Assembly: GCA_039654915.1 (NCBI GenBank)
Contig: CM077595.1
Location: forward strand, 87,833,501-87,897,500
Reading direction: 5' to 3'
From: Aquilaria yunnanensis
Taxonomy: Eukaryota; Streptophyta; Magnoliopsida; Malvales; Thymelaeaceae
Length of the DNA: 64,000 bases
Positions 43,782-53,222 of this stretch are shown here, one piece after another. A program made the position numbers and the translations under genes. Every line of letters starts with the position of its first letter. The first letter of the stretch is position 1. Under the pieces are notes generated by a model, which did not search any database, had not been told where the DNA came from, and was given only the letters and a program-made list of their open reading frames with translations.

Positions 43782-46700
43782 TTATGCAAAGTATTTCTTT
43801 ACTGCATCCGAATTTACTGGCTTCGGTAATTCTCGTCCATCCATTTCTGTCAGAATTAGTGCCCCTCCTGAAAATGCTTTCTTCACGACATATGGCCCGT
43901 CATAATTTGGTGTCCATTTTCCTCTTGAATCATGTTGCATGGGTAAAATTTTCTTGAGCACTATGTCACCTTCGTGAAATTGTCGTGGGCGAACCTTTTT
44001 GTTGTAAGCACGAATCATCCTTCTTTGATAAAGTTGCCCATGGCAGAGGGCTATCATTCTTCTTTCATCAATTAGATTTAATTGCTCGTATCTAGCTTTG
44101 ACCCATTCTGCTTCTCCTAATTGAGTATCCATTAGTACCCTTAATGAAGGAATTTCAACTTCGATAGGCAATACAGCCTCCATACCGTATACCAGAGAAA
44201 AAGGTGTTGCTCCAGTAGAAGTACGGGTAGAAGTTCTATAAGCATGCAGTGCAAAAGGTAACATCTCATGCCAGTCCTTGTAAGTGACGATCATCTTTTC
44301 AACAATTCTCTTGATATTTTTATTGGCCGCTTCTACTGCACCATTCATCATCGGTCGATAAGGTGCTGAATTGAGATGCTTGATTTTGAATTGCCGGCAC
44401 AAAGTCTGCATCATTGCATTATTCAGGTTCGTGGCATTGTCTGAGATGATACACTCTGGCGGTCCATAGCGACAAATGATTTCTTTCTTAATGAACCGGC
44501 ATACCACCTTTTGAGTTACGCTTGCATAAGACACAGCTTCTACCCATTTAGTAAAGTAGTCAATTGCAACTAGGATGAATTTGTGACCATTGGAAGCTTT
44601 AGGGGTAATCGCTCCAATAACATCGATTCCCCACATGGCAAAAGGCCAAGGTATTGCTGTTACATTAAGAGGAACAGGTGGAGCTTGGATCTTGTTGGCA
44701 TATATTTGGCATTTGTGACATTTTCTTACGTGATTGACGCAATCACTTTCCAATGTGAGCCAATAGTAACCAGCCCTCATTATTTGTCTTGCCATGGTAT
44801 GACCACTAGTGTGTGCTCCACATATTCCAGAATGAACTTCTTCCATGATCTTTCGTGCTTCATGAGTATCTACACAGCGAAGTAGCATCGAGTCTGGGGT
44901 TTTCTTGTAAAGTATGTCTAGGTTTAAAAGAAAACCCATTGACAATCTTCGTAGAAATTTCTTGTCATTTTCTGATACTTCTGGTGGATATACTCTTTCT
45001 TTGAGGTATTTCTTGATATCGTGATACCAAGGCTTTCCATCCAATTCTTCTTCGATGCTCATGCAATAAGCTGGAGAATCTATTATTCTCATCTCGAACA
45101 CAGGAGTATGCTCGGGGTCACTGATCTTGTACATAACAGCCAAAGTAGCTAAAGCATCCGGTATTTGATTATCTTCCCTTGGAAGATGATGGAAGCTTAT
45201 ACTGTTGAATTTTCGAGCCAAGTCTAGTATGAGCTTTTGGTAAGGGATCAATTTTGAATCCCTTGTCTCCCATTCTCCGTTGATTTGATATATGACTAAT
45301 GCGGAATCCCCATAAACTCGGAGATTTCGCACTTTCAATTCCAGTGCCATTTGGAGTCCCATAGCACATGCCTCATACTCTACTATATTGTTGGTACAAG
45401 GAAATGTAATTTTTGCTGTAAGAGGGAATTGCTCTCCACTTGGAGAGATGAGTATGGCTCCAATCCCTTGTCCCAAAGCATTAGATGCTCCATCGAATGC
45501 CATTTTCCATGTTTCATCATCTTTAGAGACTTCCTGTTCTATCGTCATTATATCTCCATCAGGAAACTCCATTTTCATTGGCTCATAATCATCCAATGCT
45601 CTATCAGCCAGATATTCAGCAATCACACTCCCTTTTACAGCCTTTTGGGTGACATACTGTATGTCGTATTCAGACAACAGCATTTGCCATTTTGCGATCC
45701 TGCCTGATAAAGCTGGTTTCTCAAAAATGTACTTAATGGGATCAGTCTTGGAGATTAGCAATGTGGTGTTGTTGAGCATGTAGTGTCGTAGTCGGTGTGC
45801 TACCCATGCAAGGGCACAACAGGACTTTTCTACTATTGAGTATTTCGCTTCATATGTGGTAAGCTTCTTGCTCAAATAGTAAATTGCGTGCTCTTTCTTG
45901 CCTGTCTCATCACGTTGACCCAATACGGATCCTAATGAAGAATCCTGTATGGATAAATATAGAATCAACGATTCTCCAGATCGGGGTGGTACCAAGACTG
46001 GTGGATTTGATAGATATTGCTTGATTTTCTCGAATGCTTCTTGGCATTCGTTATTCCACTCGATCGGATTGTTCTTCTTCAGTGATTTGAAAAGAGGTTC
46101 ACACTTGGATGTCAATTGTGAAATGAACCTTGCTATGAAGTTGATTCTGCCCAGGAAACTTCTTACTTGTTTTGGAGTCTTCGGGGGTTGCATTTCTTGT
46201 ATTGCTTTGACTTTACTCGGGTCAACTCGAATCCCATCCTTGCTGACCATGAAACCCAATAACTTTCCTGAAGAGGCTCCAAAAATACATTTGGCAGGAT
46301 TCAACTTCAGTTGATATTTGCGAAGTCTATCGAATAGTTTTCTTAGCACTTTTAGATGCCCCTTAGCAGTGAAAGTTTTGGCGATCATGTCGTCTACATA
46401 TACTTCAATTTCTTTATGCATCATGTCATGGAATAATGCAACCATGGCTCTTTGATATGTAGCACCAGCATTCTTTAACCCAAAAGGCATCACCTTGTAG
46501 TAGAAGGTACCCCAAAGGGTTATAAAGGCAGTTTTTATCATATCATCTGGATCAAGTTTGATTTGATTGTATCCAGAGAAGCCATCCATGAAGGAAAAAT
46601 AGGAGTTTCCTGCGGTATTATCCACCAGCGTATCAATGTGAGGAAGTGGGAAGTTATCTTTAGGACTGGCTTCGTTCAATGGCCGGTAGTCCTGACAAAC

Positions 46701-47180
46701 TCTTAGTTTCCCGCTTTCTTTCTTTTCGACTGGAACAATGTTAACCACCCATTCTGTATATTCAGCGACCCCAAGGAATCCTGCATCCCACAGCTTTCGA
46801 ATCTCATCTTTCACTCTTAAGATTAGATCCGGCTTTAATCTTCGTAACTTTTGTCTAACAGGCTTCGCCCCAGGTTTCAAGGGTATTTTGTGTAGTACTA
46901 TGTCTGAGCTTAAGCCAGGCATATCTTGGTATGACCAAGCAAACACATCCACATATTCTTTCAATAAATGGACTAATTCTTCTTTTTCTTCAGGAGGGAA
47001 TAAAGTGCCAATCTTGACTTCTTTTACATCCTGACTGTCTCCCAGGTTGAATACCTCAGTTGGTTCTTGACTTGTTGCTCTTTCTTTTTCATCTCGCTCA
47101 ATCATTTTTAATAGCTCAGGAGATACTTGAAGATCTTCGTCATCCGAGTCGGTAGTGTTTACAGGATTATCAAAGTTCAT
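43782..47180 (-). CDS. Retrotransposon pol: reverse transcriptase, RNase H, second RNase H, integrase
   Basis: 1132 codons. Domains in order: an N-terminal linker with WSYQDMPGL; RT with LRVCQDYRPLN, FMDGFSGYNQI and the catalytic YVDD at about residue 263; a connection RNase H (about 400-470, YYLSKKLTTYEAKYS); then a second, plant/archaeal-type RNase H (about 560-690, with MAFDGAS, EYEACAMGL and YGDSALV). The integrase follows: an HHCC zinc finger (HTSGHTMARQIMRAGYYW to CHKCQIY, about 790-830) and a DDE core with WGIDVIG, IISDNATNL and NGAVEAANKNI (about 853, 913 and 947). Two RNase H domains and no chromodomain mark the Tat branch of Ty3/Gypsy. The ATG at 47180 is probably not used alone, because the frame continues upstream to a 3' splice site at 47211. 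Confidence 0.96.
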   Translation of the reverse strand: MNFDNPVNTTDSDDEDLQVSPELLKMIERDEKERATSQEPTEVFNLGDSQDVKEVKIGTLFPPEEKEELVHLLKEYVDVFAWSYQDMPGLSSDIVLHKIPLKPGAKPVRQKLRRLKPDLILRVKDEIRKLWDAGFLGVAEYTEWVVNIVPVEKKESGKLRVCQDYRPLNEASPKDNFPLPHIDTLVDNTAGNSYFSFMDGFSGYNQIKLDPDDMIKTAFITLWGTFYYKVMPFGLKNAGATYQRAMVALFHDMMHKEIEVYVDDMIAKTFTAKGHLKVLRKLFDRLRKYQLKLNPAKCIFGASSGKLLGFMVSKDGIRVDPSKVKAIQEMQPPKTPKQVRSFLGRINFIARFISQLTSKCEPLFKSLKKNNPIEWNNECQEAFEKIKQYLSNPPVLVPPRSGESLILYLSIQDSSLGSVLGQRDETGKKEHAIYYLSKKLTTYEAKYSIVEKSCCALAWVAHRLRHYMLNNTTLLISKTDPIKYIFEKPALSGRIAKWQMLLSEYDIQYVTQKAVKGSVIAEYLADRALDDYEPMKMEFPDGDIMTIEQEVSKDDETWKMAFDGASNALGQGIGAILISPSGEQFPLTAKITFPCTNNIVEYEACAMGLQMALELKVRNLRVYGDSALVIYQINGEWETRDSKLIPYQKLILDLARKFNSISFHHLPREDNQIPDALATLAVMYKISDPEHTPVFEMRIIDSPAYCMSIEEELDGKPWYHDIKKYLKERVYPPEVSENDKKFLRRLSMGFLLNLDILYKKTPDSMLLRCVDTHEARKIMEEVHSGICGAHTSGHTMARQIMRAGYYWLTLESDCVNHVRKCHKCQIYANKIQAPPVPLNVTAIPWPFAMWGIDVIGAITPKASNGHKFILVAIDYFTKWVEAVSYASVTQKVVCRFIKKEIICRYGPPECIISDNATNLNNAMMQTLCRQFKIKHLNSAPYRPMMNGAVEAANKNIKRIVEKMIVTYKDWHEMLPFALHAYRTSTRTSTGATPFSLVYGMEAVLPIEVEIPSLRVLMDTQLGEAEWVKARYEQLNLIDERRMIALCHGQLYQRRMIRAYNKKVRPRQFHEGDIVLKKILPMQHDSRGKWTPNYDGPYVVKKAFSGGALILTEMDGRELPKPVNSDAVKKYFA

Positions 47181-47211
47181 TCTTTCATTGTTATCAAAGA
47201 GAGTTTTGGGT

Positions 47212-47410
47212 CTGCATTATCCAGAGAGAAAAGAAAGAGAAGAAAAAAAAAATGGCACGAATGAGATGGATGCAAACTGGTACTTTATTTACAATGTGCA
47301 TAAATCACAACTTTATTGGAATAAAAAGCAATAACTAAAAGGTTCACTTAAACAAAGACTACACCCTATTGATTGAACCTTTCTTTAGGAGGTTTTTACT
47401 ATTAGATTAC
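47212..47410 (-). other. Predicted 199-bp intron between gag-protease and pol
   Basis: On the minus strand the donor GTAATC overlaps the last gag-protease codon, just before its stop at 47407-47409. The acceptor GATAATGCAG ends at 47212 after a long T/C tract. Removal joins a phase-2 exon end to a phase-2 exon start, deletes the stop, and places gag-protease and pol in one frame. Ogre elements are known to use partial splicing at exactly this position to set the Gag:Pol ratio. The donor is weaker than consensus. Confidence 0.75.
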
Positions 47411-50400
47411 TTTGGAAAGCTTTCGATTATAACAGGCAGTTCTATCGCCTCCCAATTGTTCAGCACATCCCGTGGGCCACAAGGTTGAACAAGCTCCTCC
47501 TCTTCAGGTGAATCGCTGATGATTGCCTGAATAGAAAGACTTTCAAAAGACTTGTTGATGTTGATAGTCAGCTTGCCTTCATTGTCATTTTTTGGAATGA
47601 GACCACCACTCACGAACGTTTCGGTGATTTCAGGGATATCCAGATTTCTTTCCTGGAGAGGATGCCCTGTTAATCGTGCAATCCTCTTTTCTCTCTTTTC
47701 AGCTATTGCCTTCATTTTATCATGTCTTGTCGGTGTGAAGCCTAGGCCGTATTTCCCTTCATTTGTGGTGATTTTCAATGGTTCTGTGATTCCTTGTAAA
47801 TCTTGTCCCAGTCCTAACCCCGGTGAGTATCCTCCTTTTATCATGAGTTTGGCAACCATGCGACTTGTTTTAGAGATGCTAGGAATGGGTTCTTCTTCAT
47901 ATTCACTGACATAAGCAGCATTGACAATCTCAAAAGACCTGAAGGAGCAATCAGGTACATTTTCATTGACTTCGACATATTGAGCATCCGCAGGTCTTGA
48001 TAGCAAGATGTCTTCTTCAGCGAAGACCGTGATTATCTTTCCTTCAATAATGAATTTCATTTTCTGGTGTAATGAAGAAGGAATTGCTCCGGCCATATGG
48101 ATCCATGGTCTTCCCAGCAGGCAGGTATAAGATGGACAAATATCCATGACTTGGAATGTGATGTGGAAAAGACAGGGACCAATCCCTATTGGTAGCTCTA
48201 TTTCTCCAACAACATCTCTCTTCGTTCCGTCAAATGCTCGAACAACAATATGACTGTTGTTGAGGTATGATGGGTCTAAACCAATCTTATGTAAGGTTTC
48301 GAGTGGCATTACATTTAGAGCTGACCCATTGTCGATAAGAACTCTGGCCATAATCCGATCTTTGTATTTAATCGAAATATGCAGAGCCTTAGAGTGACCT
48401 CTTCCTTCTGCTGGTATCTCATCGTCAGTGAATGTGATGAGATTTTGTGCCGTGATGTTGTTGACAAGGTGGTCAAAGTTGTTCACGGAGATATCTTGTT
48501 CAACATAAGCCTTATTCAGGACTTTGAGAAGAGCTTCTCGATGGGCATCAGAACTTAAGAGTAATGAAAGTATGGAGATCTTTGCTGGCAGACGGTTCAA
48601 CTGCTCCACGATACTATATTCACTTTGCTTTATGAGTTTGAGAAACTCAGTAGCTTGTTCATCTGTTACTGCTCGAGGCATCTCTTGCTCTTTAGATGTG
48701 TTAATAGGTCCATTTGCTGGATCCGTAACATTCTTCTCTTGTTGGAGCTTGTTCATTTGCTCGGGAGAATAACACCGACCGCTTCTAGTCATGCCCCCAA
48801 CTTCTAACGGAGTTGATGTGATGTTAGAAGTATAGCCATAGTTCCATGGAACAGTTTTATCTGATTTGTACGGGAATGGCTTTGGAACTTGAATTCTTAA
48901 AGGCTTGAGAGCAGATTTTGAGATTGGAATGACTAGTGGTCTTGGCATGATATTGACTTCTTGTTCTTTAATTATCACATTCACGTCATCCTCTTTATCT
49001 GACATAAAAACGATGATTTGGGAGGAGTCCATGAGACTTTGTAGACTTTTACGGAATTCTGGGCATTCTTGGATAGAATGACTCTTACTGTTATGAAAGT
49101 TGCACCACTCCTCATCCTTGACTTCTTTATTTCCAGAAGACTTTCCTATGATAATCCCTTCTTTCACAAGGCATGAATATACATGCTTAAGAGGGGTTAT
49201 GATATCATTGACTGTTTTCTTCATCGGCCAGTATTCTTCCATCATATTGACTGGTTTGGCTTGATGAGGAGGCAATGGATTATGAGTGACGTTTTGTTCA
49301 TCGGAAAAGTCCAACCACTTTGACTCAATTAATTGTTGGACTATACGCTTCAATGCTATGCAATTTTCCAGTCCGTGGCCCACGGTACCATCATGATATG
49401 GGCAATTTATGTTAGGGTCATACCATCTTGGATACGGGGGTTCCAATGGCCTTGTAGGGATTGGGCGAATAAGTTGACTTTCGATGAGTTTTGGATACAG
49501 CTCAGTGTAAGTCATGGGAATTGGTGCGAAGATTTCTCTTGGTCTTGGTGCAGGTACTGGAGGAGTTGGAACAGGTGGCCGTAACTGATTAGGTCTGTTG
49601 GGAGGATAATTGTTGGGTCTATTGGGAAGATAATCATTGGGCCTATTGGGAGGATAATCATTGGGCCTATTGGTAGGATAATAATTGGGCTTATTGGCAG
49701 AATAGGATAGGCGAGGTCCGGTGGCCACAGTGCCCACGAAGGGAATCCCTCTTCCTCTTCCTATTTGTTGTATTTCTTCATCTTTTCTTCTGGAAGGTCC
49801 TCCTCTTTTCATAGGATCGCTAAAGGATTCAGTAATCTTCCCAGTCCTGATACCATGCTCGATCCTTTCTCCAGACATTACTACGTCGGAGAAGTTAGTT
49901 GCCGCATTGCCAATAAGTTTGTCATAATATGGGTATTTCAGTGTCTGGACAAATAAAGTGACCATTTCTCTTTCTGTCATGGGTGGCTGAACCTGTGCAG
50001 CTAAGTCCCTCCACCGCTGCGCATATTCCTTGAAAGTTTCTGGCTTTTTCTTCTCCATGTTTTGGAGAGTTTGGCGATCCGGAGCCAAGTCCATAACGTG
50101 TTTATAGTTGCCGATGAAGGCCTGAGCAAGGTCATTCCAAGTTTTTATGTTCCTTGGACCTTGGCTTAGATACCACTGTAATGCTGATTTTGTGAGACTT
50201 TCCTGAAAAAGTGCGATCCACACCTTTTCATCTTTTGTGAGTGGTTGTAGTCTCCTTAGGAACAATGTGATGTGAGTGATGGGATCACTCGTTCCATCGT
50301 ATTTCACGAAATCTGGCACCTTAAAATCTGAAGGGATTACGACATCTGGCACTAAGCAGAGGTCATCTACCGAGAGAGATCCGAATATAGTGCCTCCTTC

Positions 50401-50718
50401 AATGGCTCGCAGTCGCTTTTCTATTGTTTCGAGTTTTTGAGATTCTGCTTCTTCTTTTGGTAATGTCTTCTTCTCTTCCTGTACAGTGTCTTGTTTCAGG
50501 TGAACACTAGCAGACGGTCCTGATTCTTGAAACAGGTTTTCTTGGACTGAGACTCGTTGCGGGGTGAATCCCGGGGGATAAGTGGGATCTTGCACTTCTT
50601 TGATGGGGACTTGAGTTGCTTTCCCTTTGATTAATTCCATCAATTGTCTCATCTGTTCTGACATACTTTCAATCTTGGACTCCATCTCCATGAGACGTCC
50701 TTCGGCTTGTTCTGCCAT
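47407..50718 (-). CDS. Retrotransposon gag-protease with G-patch
   Basis: 1103 codons. A coiled N-terminus (about 1-35 and 80-105) leads to the capsid-like Gag domain (about 125-260, VWIALFQESLTKSALQWYLS). A proline-rich repeat of NRPN(N/D)YPP units lies at about 345-385. Two zinc-knuckle-like blocks follow: CPYHDGTVGHGLENC near 440 and CNFHNSKSHSIQEC near 537, both C-x2-H-type as in Tat elements rather than the usual CCHC. The retropepsin motif VLIDNGSALNVMP is near 795. A glycine-rich G-patch (GGYSPGLGLGQDLQG) is near 963; G-patches after the protease are known in several retroelements. No internal stops. Partial splicing would allow Gag to be made in excess over Pol. Confidence 0.94.
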   Translation of the reverse strand: MAEQAEGRLMEMESKIESMSEQMRQLMELIKGKATQVPIKEVQDPTYPPGFTPQRVSVQENLFQESGPSASVHLKQDTVQEEKKTLPKEEAESQKLETIEKRLRAIEGGTIFGSLSVDDLCLVPDVVIPSDFKVPDFVKYDGTSDPITHITLFLRRLQPLTKDEKVWIALFQESLTKSALQWYLSQGPRNIKTWNDLAQAFIGNYKHVMDLAPDRQTLQNMEKKKPETFKEYAQRWRDLAAQVQPPMTEREMVTLFVQTLKYPYYDKLIGNAATNFSDVVMSGERIEHGIRTGKITESFSDPMKRGGPSRRKDEEIQQIGRGRGIPFVGTVATGPRLSYSANKPNYYPTNRPNDYPPNRPNDYLPNRPNNYPPNRPNQLRPPVPTPPVPAPRPREIFAPIPMTYTELYPKLIESQLIRPIPTRPLEPPYPRWYDPNINCPYHDGTVGHGLENCIALKRIVQQLIESKWLDFSDEQNVTHNPLPPHQAKPVNMMEEYWPMKKTVNDIITPLKHVYSCLVKEGIIIGKSSGNKEVKDEEWCNFHNSKSHSIQECPEFRKSLQSLMDSSQIIVFMSDKEDDVNVIIKEQEVNIMPRPLVIPISKSALKPLRIQVPKPFPYKSDKTVPWNYGYTSNITSTPLEVGGMTRSGRCYSPEQMNKLQQEKNVTDPANGPINTSKEQEMPRAVTDEQATEFLKLIKQSEYSIVEQLNRLPAKISILSLLLSSDAHREALLKVLNKAYVEQDISVNNFDHLVNNITAQNLITFTDDEIPAEGRGHSKALHISIKYKDRIMARVLIDNGSALNVMPLETLHKIGLDPSYLNNSHIVVRAFDGTKRDVVGEIELPIGIGPCLFHITFQVMDICPSYTCLLGRPWIHMAGAIPSSLHQKMKFIIEGKIITVFAEEDILLSRPADAQYVEVNENVPDCSFRSFEIVNAAYVSEYEEEPIPSISKTSRMVAKLMIKGGYSPGLGLGQDLQGITEPLKITTNEGKYGLGFTPTRHDKMKAIAEKREKRIARLTGHPLQERNLDIPEITETFVSGGLIPKNDNEGKLTININKSFESLSIQAIISDSPEEEELVQPCGPRDVLNNWEAIELPVIIESFPK

Positions 50719-50906
50719 TAATCTTGTTTGGAGTCGAGTTGAATATCGGTGTTGAGGTCCAATTTTACCCTTTTAAAGGAATATTTATTTTATTAGATTC
50801 TATGTGTGTATGATTGATGTGATGGATGCATGCATGAATATTGTAAATACTTGGTGAAAGAAGAACTATAATGGAATTTCTCAATTACATTCAGCAAAAG
50901 GTTTGT
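50719..50906 (-). other. Spacer between ORF1 and gag
   Basis: 188 bp separate the ORF1 stop from the gag ATG. No obvious acceptor or ribosome re-entry structure was seen, so how gag is translated downstream of ORF1 (splicing or internal initiation) is open. Confidence 0.4.
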
Positions 50907-52601
50907 TTAAAAGAAACGACCCAAAGTACAATACTGCTTTCTGGCCTTAGATATGAACTCCATCATTCTTTGAACATTTACTGATGGAGTAGGACAGCTC
51001 AGTTCTTCTAACTCCTTGGCTTCTTCGCCCATTAGTTGGGCTTGTTCTGTAACTTTTCTGACTTCTACCAAAAATGTTTGCAATTGATCTTGAGAAAATC
51101 TGTATTGATCTTCCCAGTATCTGACTCTCATCTCTTTTTGATCGGTTTCATCAACCAATTGGGAGATGACTTGTTTTTGGTATTCAACTTTCTCTTCGAG
51201 GAGTTGTGTTTTGTGACCGAGCTGTTGCATGTCAAGGAGCATCCTCTTGTTCTTCTCCTTTTCTTCCTCTAGTTCTTTCTCCAACTCTCTTTTCGCCAAT
51301 TTTCTGATGACCTCTTCAGATAGAACTATTCCTTCCTTCCGGTTATTTCTCCATTCATAATAAGCAGTGGGAGAAATAATAGGCCCCGACTTCAATATGA
51401 AAATTCTTTTCCACGCAACTGAAATACCCATTGCGAGCTTATTTGAATTTGGATCTTCGTGTGAAAATTCCAACTTACTCAGATTATGCGTCATGGGTAT
51501 AAATTGCATGGACCCAAATTGTTTTCGTACTTGAGCTGGGGCATAACTTGTTCCTCCCCATATACCTAAGAGAGGAACCCACGGGCAATTGCCGCATCGG
51601 TAGACAACGCGGGTGGAGGTAGACCAGGGGGCTCTCCATTCAATTTGGAATTCGGTGATGTTCTTGAAATAATCAACCCATGCTTCCTTGCTGTCGTGAT
51701 GAATGGTTTCACTTTTCAAAAAGGCTTCGATTGGGATGAAGTCCTTTGAAAAGCGATTTCCAAAATGTTGCTTCTCACAAGGAAGGTGGCTTTTGATCCA
51801 AATGTTGAGGAGATGTGAACATCCTATGAATTTGCCCCCTCTTTGGCGACAAAAGTTTAATGCCCTGATAGTTTCACATAATATTACTGAGGTCGGATTT
51901 ATTTGAGCATTGCAGATTTGCTCAAATAGTGTAATGATGTCTCCTTCAATGAATCCGACGATTCTTGGGAAGACTACCAGGCCATATATCGCCAAGGCGA
52001 AAAGCTTGCGTCGTTGATTTTTCTGAGGGAGAACGTGACTTAATTGTTTTAAGTCGATCCAACTGATAAATTTTCGAGATCCTTTTGTTGCAAACTTGGT
52101 TTGAAGACTGGAAGCTGGCATATCCAATAATTTTGCTAGGGCTCGATGAGGCTCCGTTCTTCTATCATGTTGATAAGTCTCAATTGGATAGTCGGAGGAC
52201 CAACCCAAGAGGCTGTTGTATTCTTCAATGGTTGGAACCAGATCCATCTTATCGAAAGAAAAGCATCGATAAAATGGATCCCAAAATTGTATTAGAGCCC
52301 GGACAAGTGATGCATCAACGGTAACCTTTAGTAGGCAAGTGATGTGACCATATTTTGCCGTAAAAGCTTCCCGATCAGCAGAATTCCAACTATTCCAGAC
52401 TTGCAATAATTCCGTGGTGTCGTTCTGATTTATCCGGACCGATACCTGGTCCTTAAGCTGTACGTGAGAATGGGATGTCAGAGCATCTCCGTGAAGCTTT
52501 TGAGCCGTTTCGGAATATTCCATAGCTTCAGGCTGAGTTTCGATTACCGTGTCATTCCATGATCCAGTAACAGCCGTGGGAAGATAATCGAGAATATCCA
52601 T
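50907..52601 (-). CDS. Ogre-type ORF1 protein (plant mobile domain / DUF7745-like, coiled coil)
   Basis: 564 codons. After a variable N-terminus, residues of about 60-360 resemble the plant mobile-domain type protein found in Ogre ORF1 and many plant hypothetical proteins (FWDPFYRCFSFDKMDLVPT, EEYNSLLGW, LALAIYGLVVFP-like helix, LSKLEFSHEDPN). About 420-545 is a long charged coiled coil (KRELEKELEEEKEKNKRM, EEKVEYQKQVISQLVDE). The extra ORF between the leader and gag is diagnostic of Ogre/TatIV-V elements. Its function is not established; proposals include nucleic-acid handling or virus-like-particle roles. No catalytic motif is visible. The start is the first ATG, about 600 bp from the primer binding site. 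Confidence 0.85.
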   Translation of the reverse strand: MDILDYLPTAVTGSWNDTVIETQPEAMEYSETAQKLHGDALTSHSHVQLKDQVSVRINQNDTTELLQVWNSWNSADREAFTAKYGHITCLLKVTVDASLVRALIQFWDPFYRCFSFDKMDLVPTIEEYNSLLGWSSDYPIETYQHDRRTEPHRALAKLLDMPASSLQTKFATKGSRKFISWIDLKQLSHVLPQKNQRRKLFALAIYGLVVFPRIVGFIEGDIITLFEQICNAQINPTSVILCETIRALNFCRQRGGKFIGCSHLLNIWIKSHLPCEKQHFGNRFSKDFIPIEAFLKSETIHHDSKEAWVDYFKNITEFQIEWRAPWSTSTRVVYRCGNCPWVPLLGIWGGTSYAPAQVRKQFGSMQFIPMTHNLSKLEFSHEDPNSNKLAMGISVAWKRIFILKSGPIISPTAYYEWRNNRKEGIVLSEEVIRKLAKRELEKELEEEKEKNKRMLLDMQQLGHKTQLLEEKVEYQKQVISQLVDETDQKEMRVRYWEDQYRFSQDQLQTFLVEVRKVTEQAQLMGEEAKELEELSCPTPSVNVQRMMEFISKARKQYCTLGRFF

Positions 52602-53204
52602 GATAATAGTTCTTTCACCAAATACTTATCTTTAATGATGAAATGTATATGCCGGAAAAATAAGGAAAAATAGAGTTAGTAAAAAAATAACACATAGGAT
52701 CATACAAACATATAGATAAAACAAAACCTATGGAAATGGGAACCGAGGTATGGGAAATTCTTAATGGCTGGTTCTAAGGTGGAGTAAGGAATTCTACATG
52801 CAGAAGGTGGTTTATCAAAAAGGCAAGGGATAGTTCCCGAATCCCGTCACTGAATCATAGTGACGGCCCGATTCCTTACCCTCTAGGGTTTATGTAAGGA
52901 ATGGATTAATTCGAGTCGTAGCTTTTCGTGGGCCCATGCAGAGACTAACCGTCTCAGAAGGCAATACACTACTTTGCTACTTTGAAACCGGTGAAGGCTT
53001 GGAGACCGTGGCCTCACAAGGACAGCAACACCAATTCCGCTTAGAAAGAATCGTGTTTGATTTAAGGAAGCTCGGGTATAGAGCTTCATTTTGTGAATGC
53101 ATTATGCATGTTTACTTAAGTAAATATAATATATAAATCCACATAATAGTAAAGCAAAGTAAATAAAAACAAATCAACTTTAGGCTCGACTCACTAACGT
53201 CGAC
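52602..53204 (-). other. 5' leader of the element
   Basis: Untranslated leader between the primer binding site and ORF1. It contains a strong stem-loop at 52839-52874 (see separate entry). Short frames on both strands show no recognisable product. An additional intron here would not be surprising, but I could not place it. Confidence 0.5.
52839..52874 (-). promoter_or_regulatory. Leader stem-loop, candidate packaging/dimerisation signal
   Basis: CCGTCACT and AGTGACGG form a perfect 8-bp stem with a 7-nt loop (GAATCAT). An outer GAATC/GATTC pair extends it. Its place in the leader downstream of the primer site is where packaging or dimer-linkage structures occur in retroelements. The function is inferred. 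Confidence 0.5.
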
Positions 53205-53222
53205 TCCCCAGCGGAGTCGCCA
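53205..53222 (-). other. Primer binding site complementary to tRNA-Arg
   Basis: Three bases inside the 5' LTR, the minus strand reads TGGCGACTCCGCTGGGGA. Its complement matches the 3' end of a plant tRNA-Arg (ending GGAGTCGCCA). tRNA-Arg priming is typical of Ogre elements. The site also sits in a self-complementary hairpin (CGACTCC / GGAGTCG, 53201-53219). Confidence 0.85.

Noticed and set aside
44583..45707. Plus-strand open frames opposite pol
   Set aside because: Shadow frames of the reverse transcriptase-integrase gene on the other strand.
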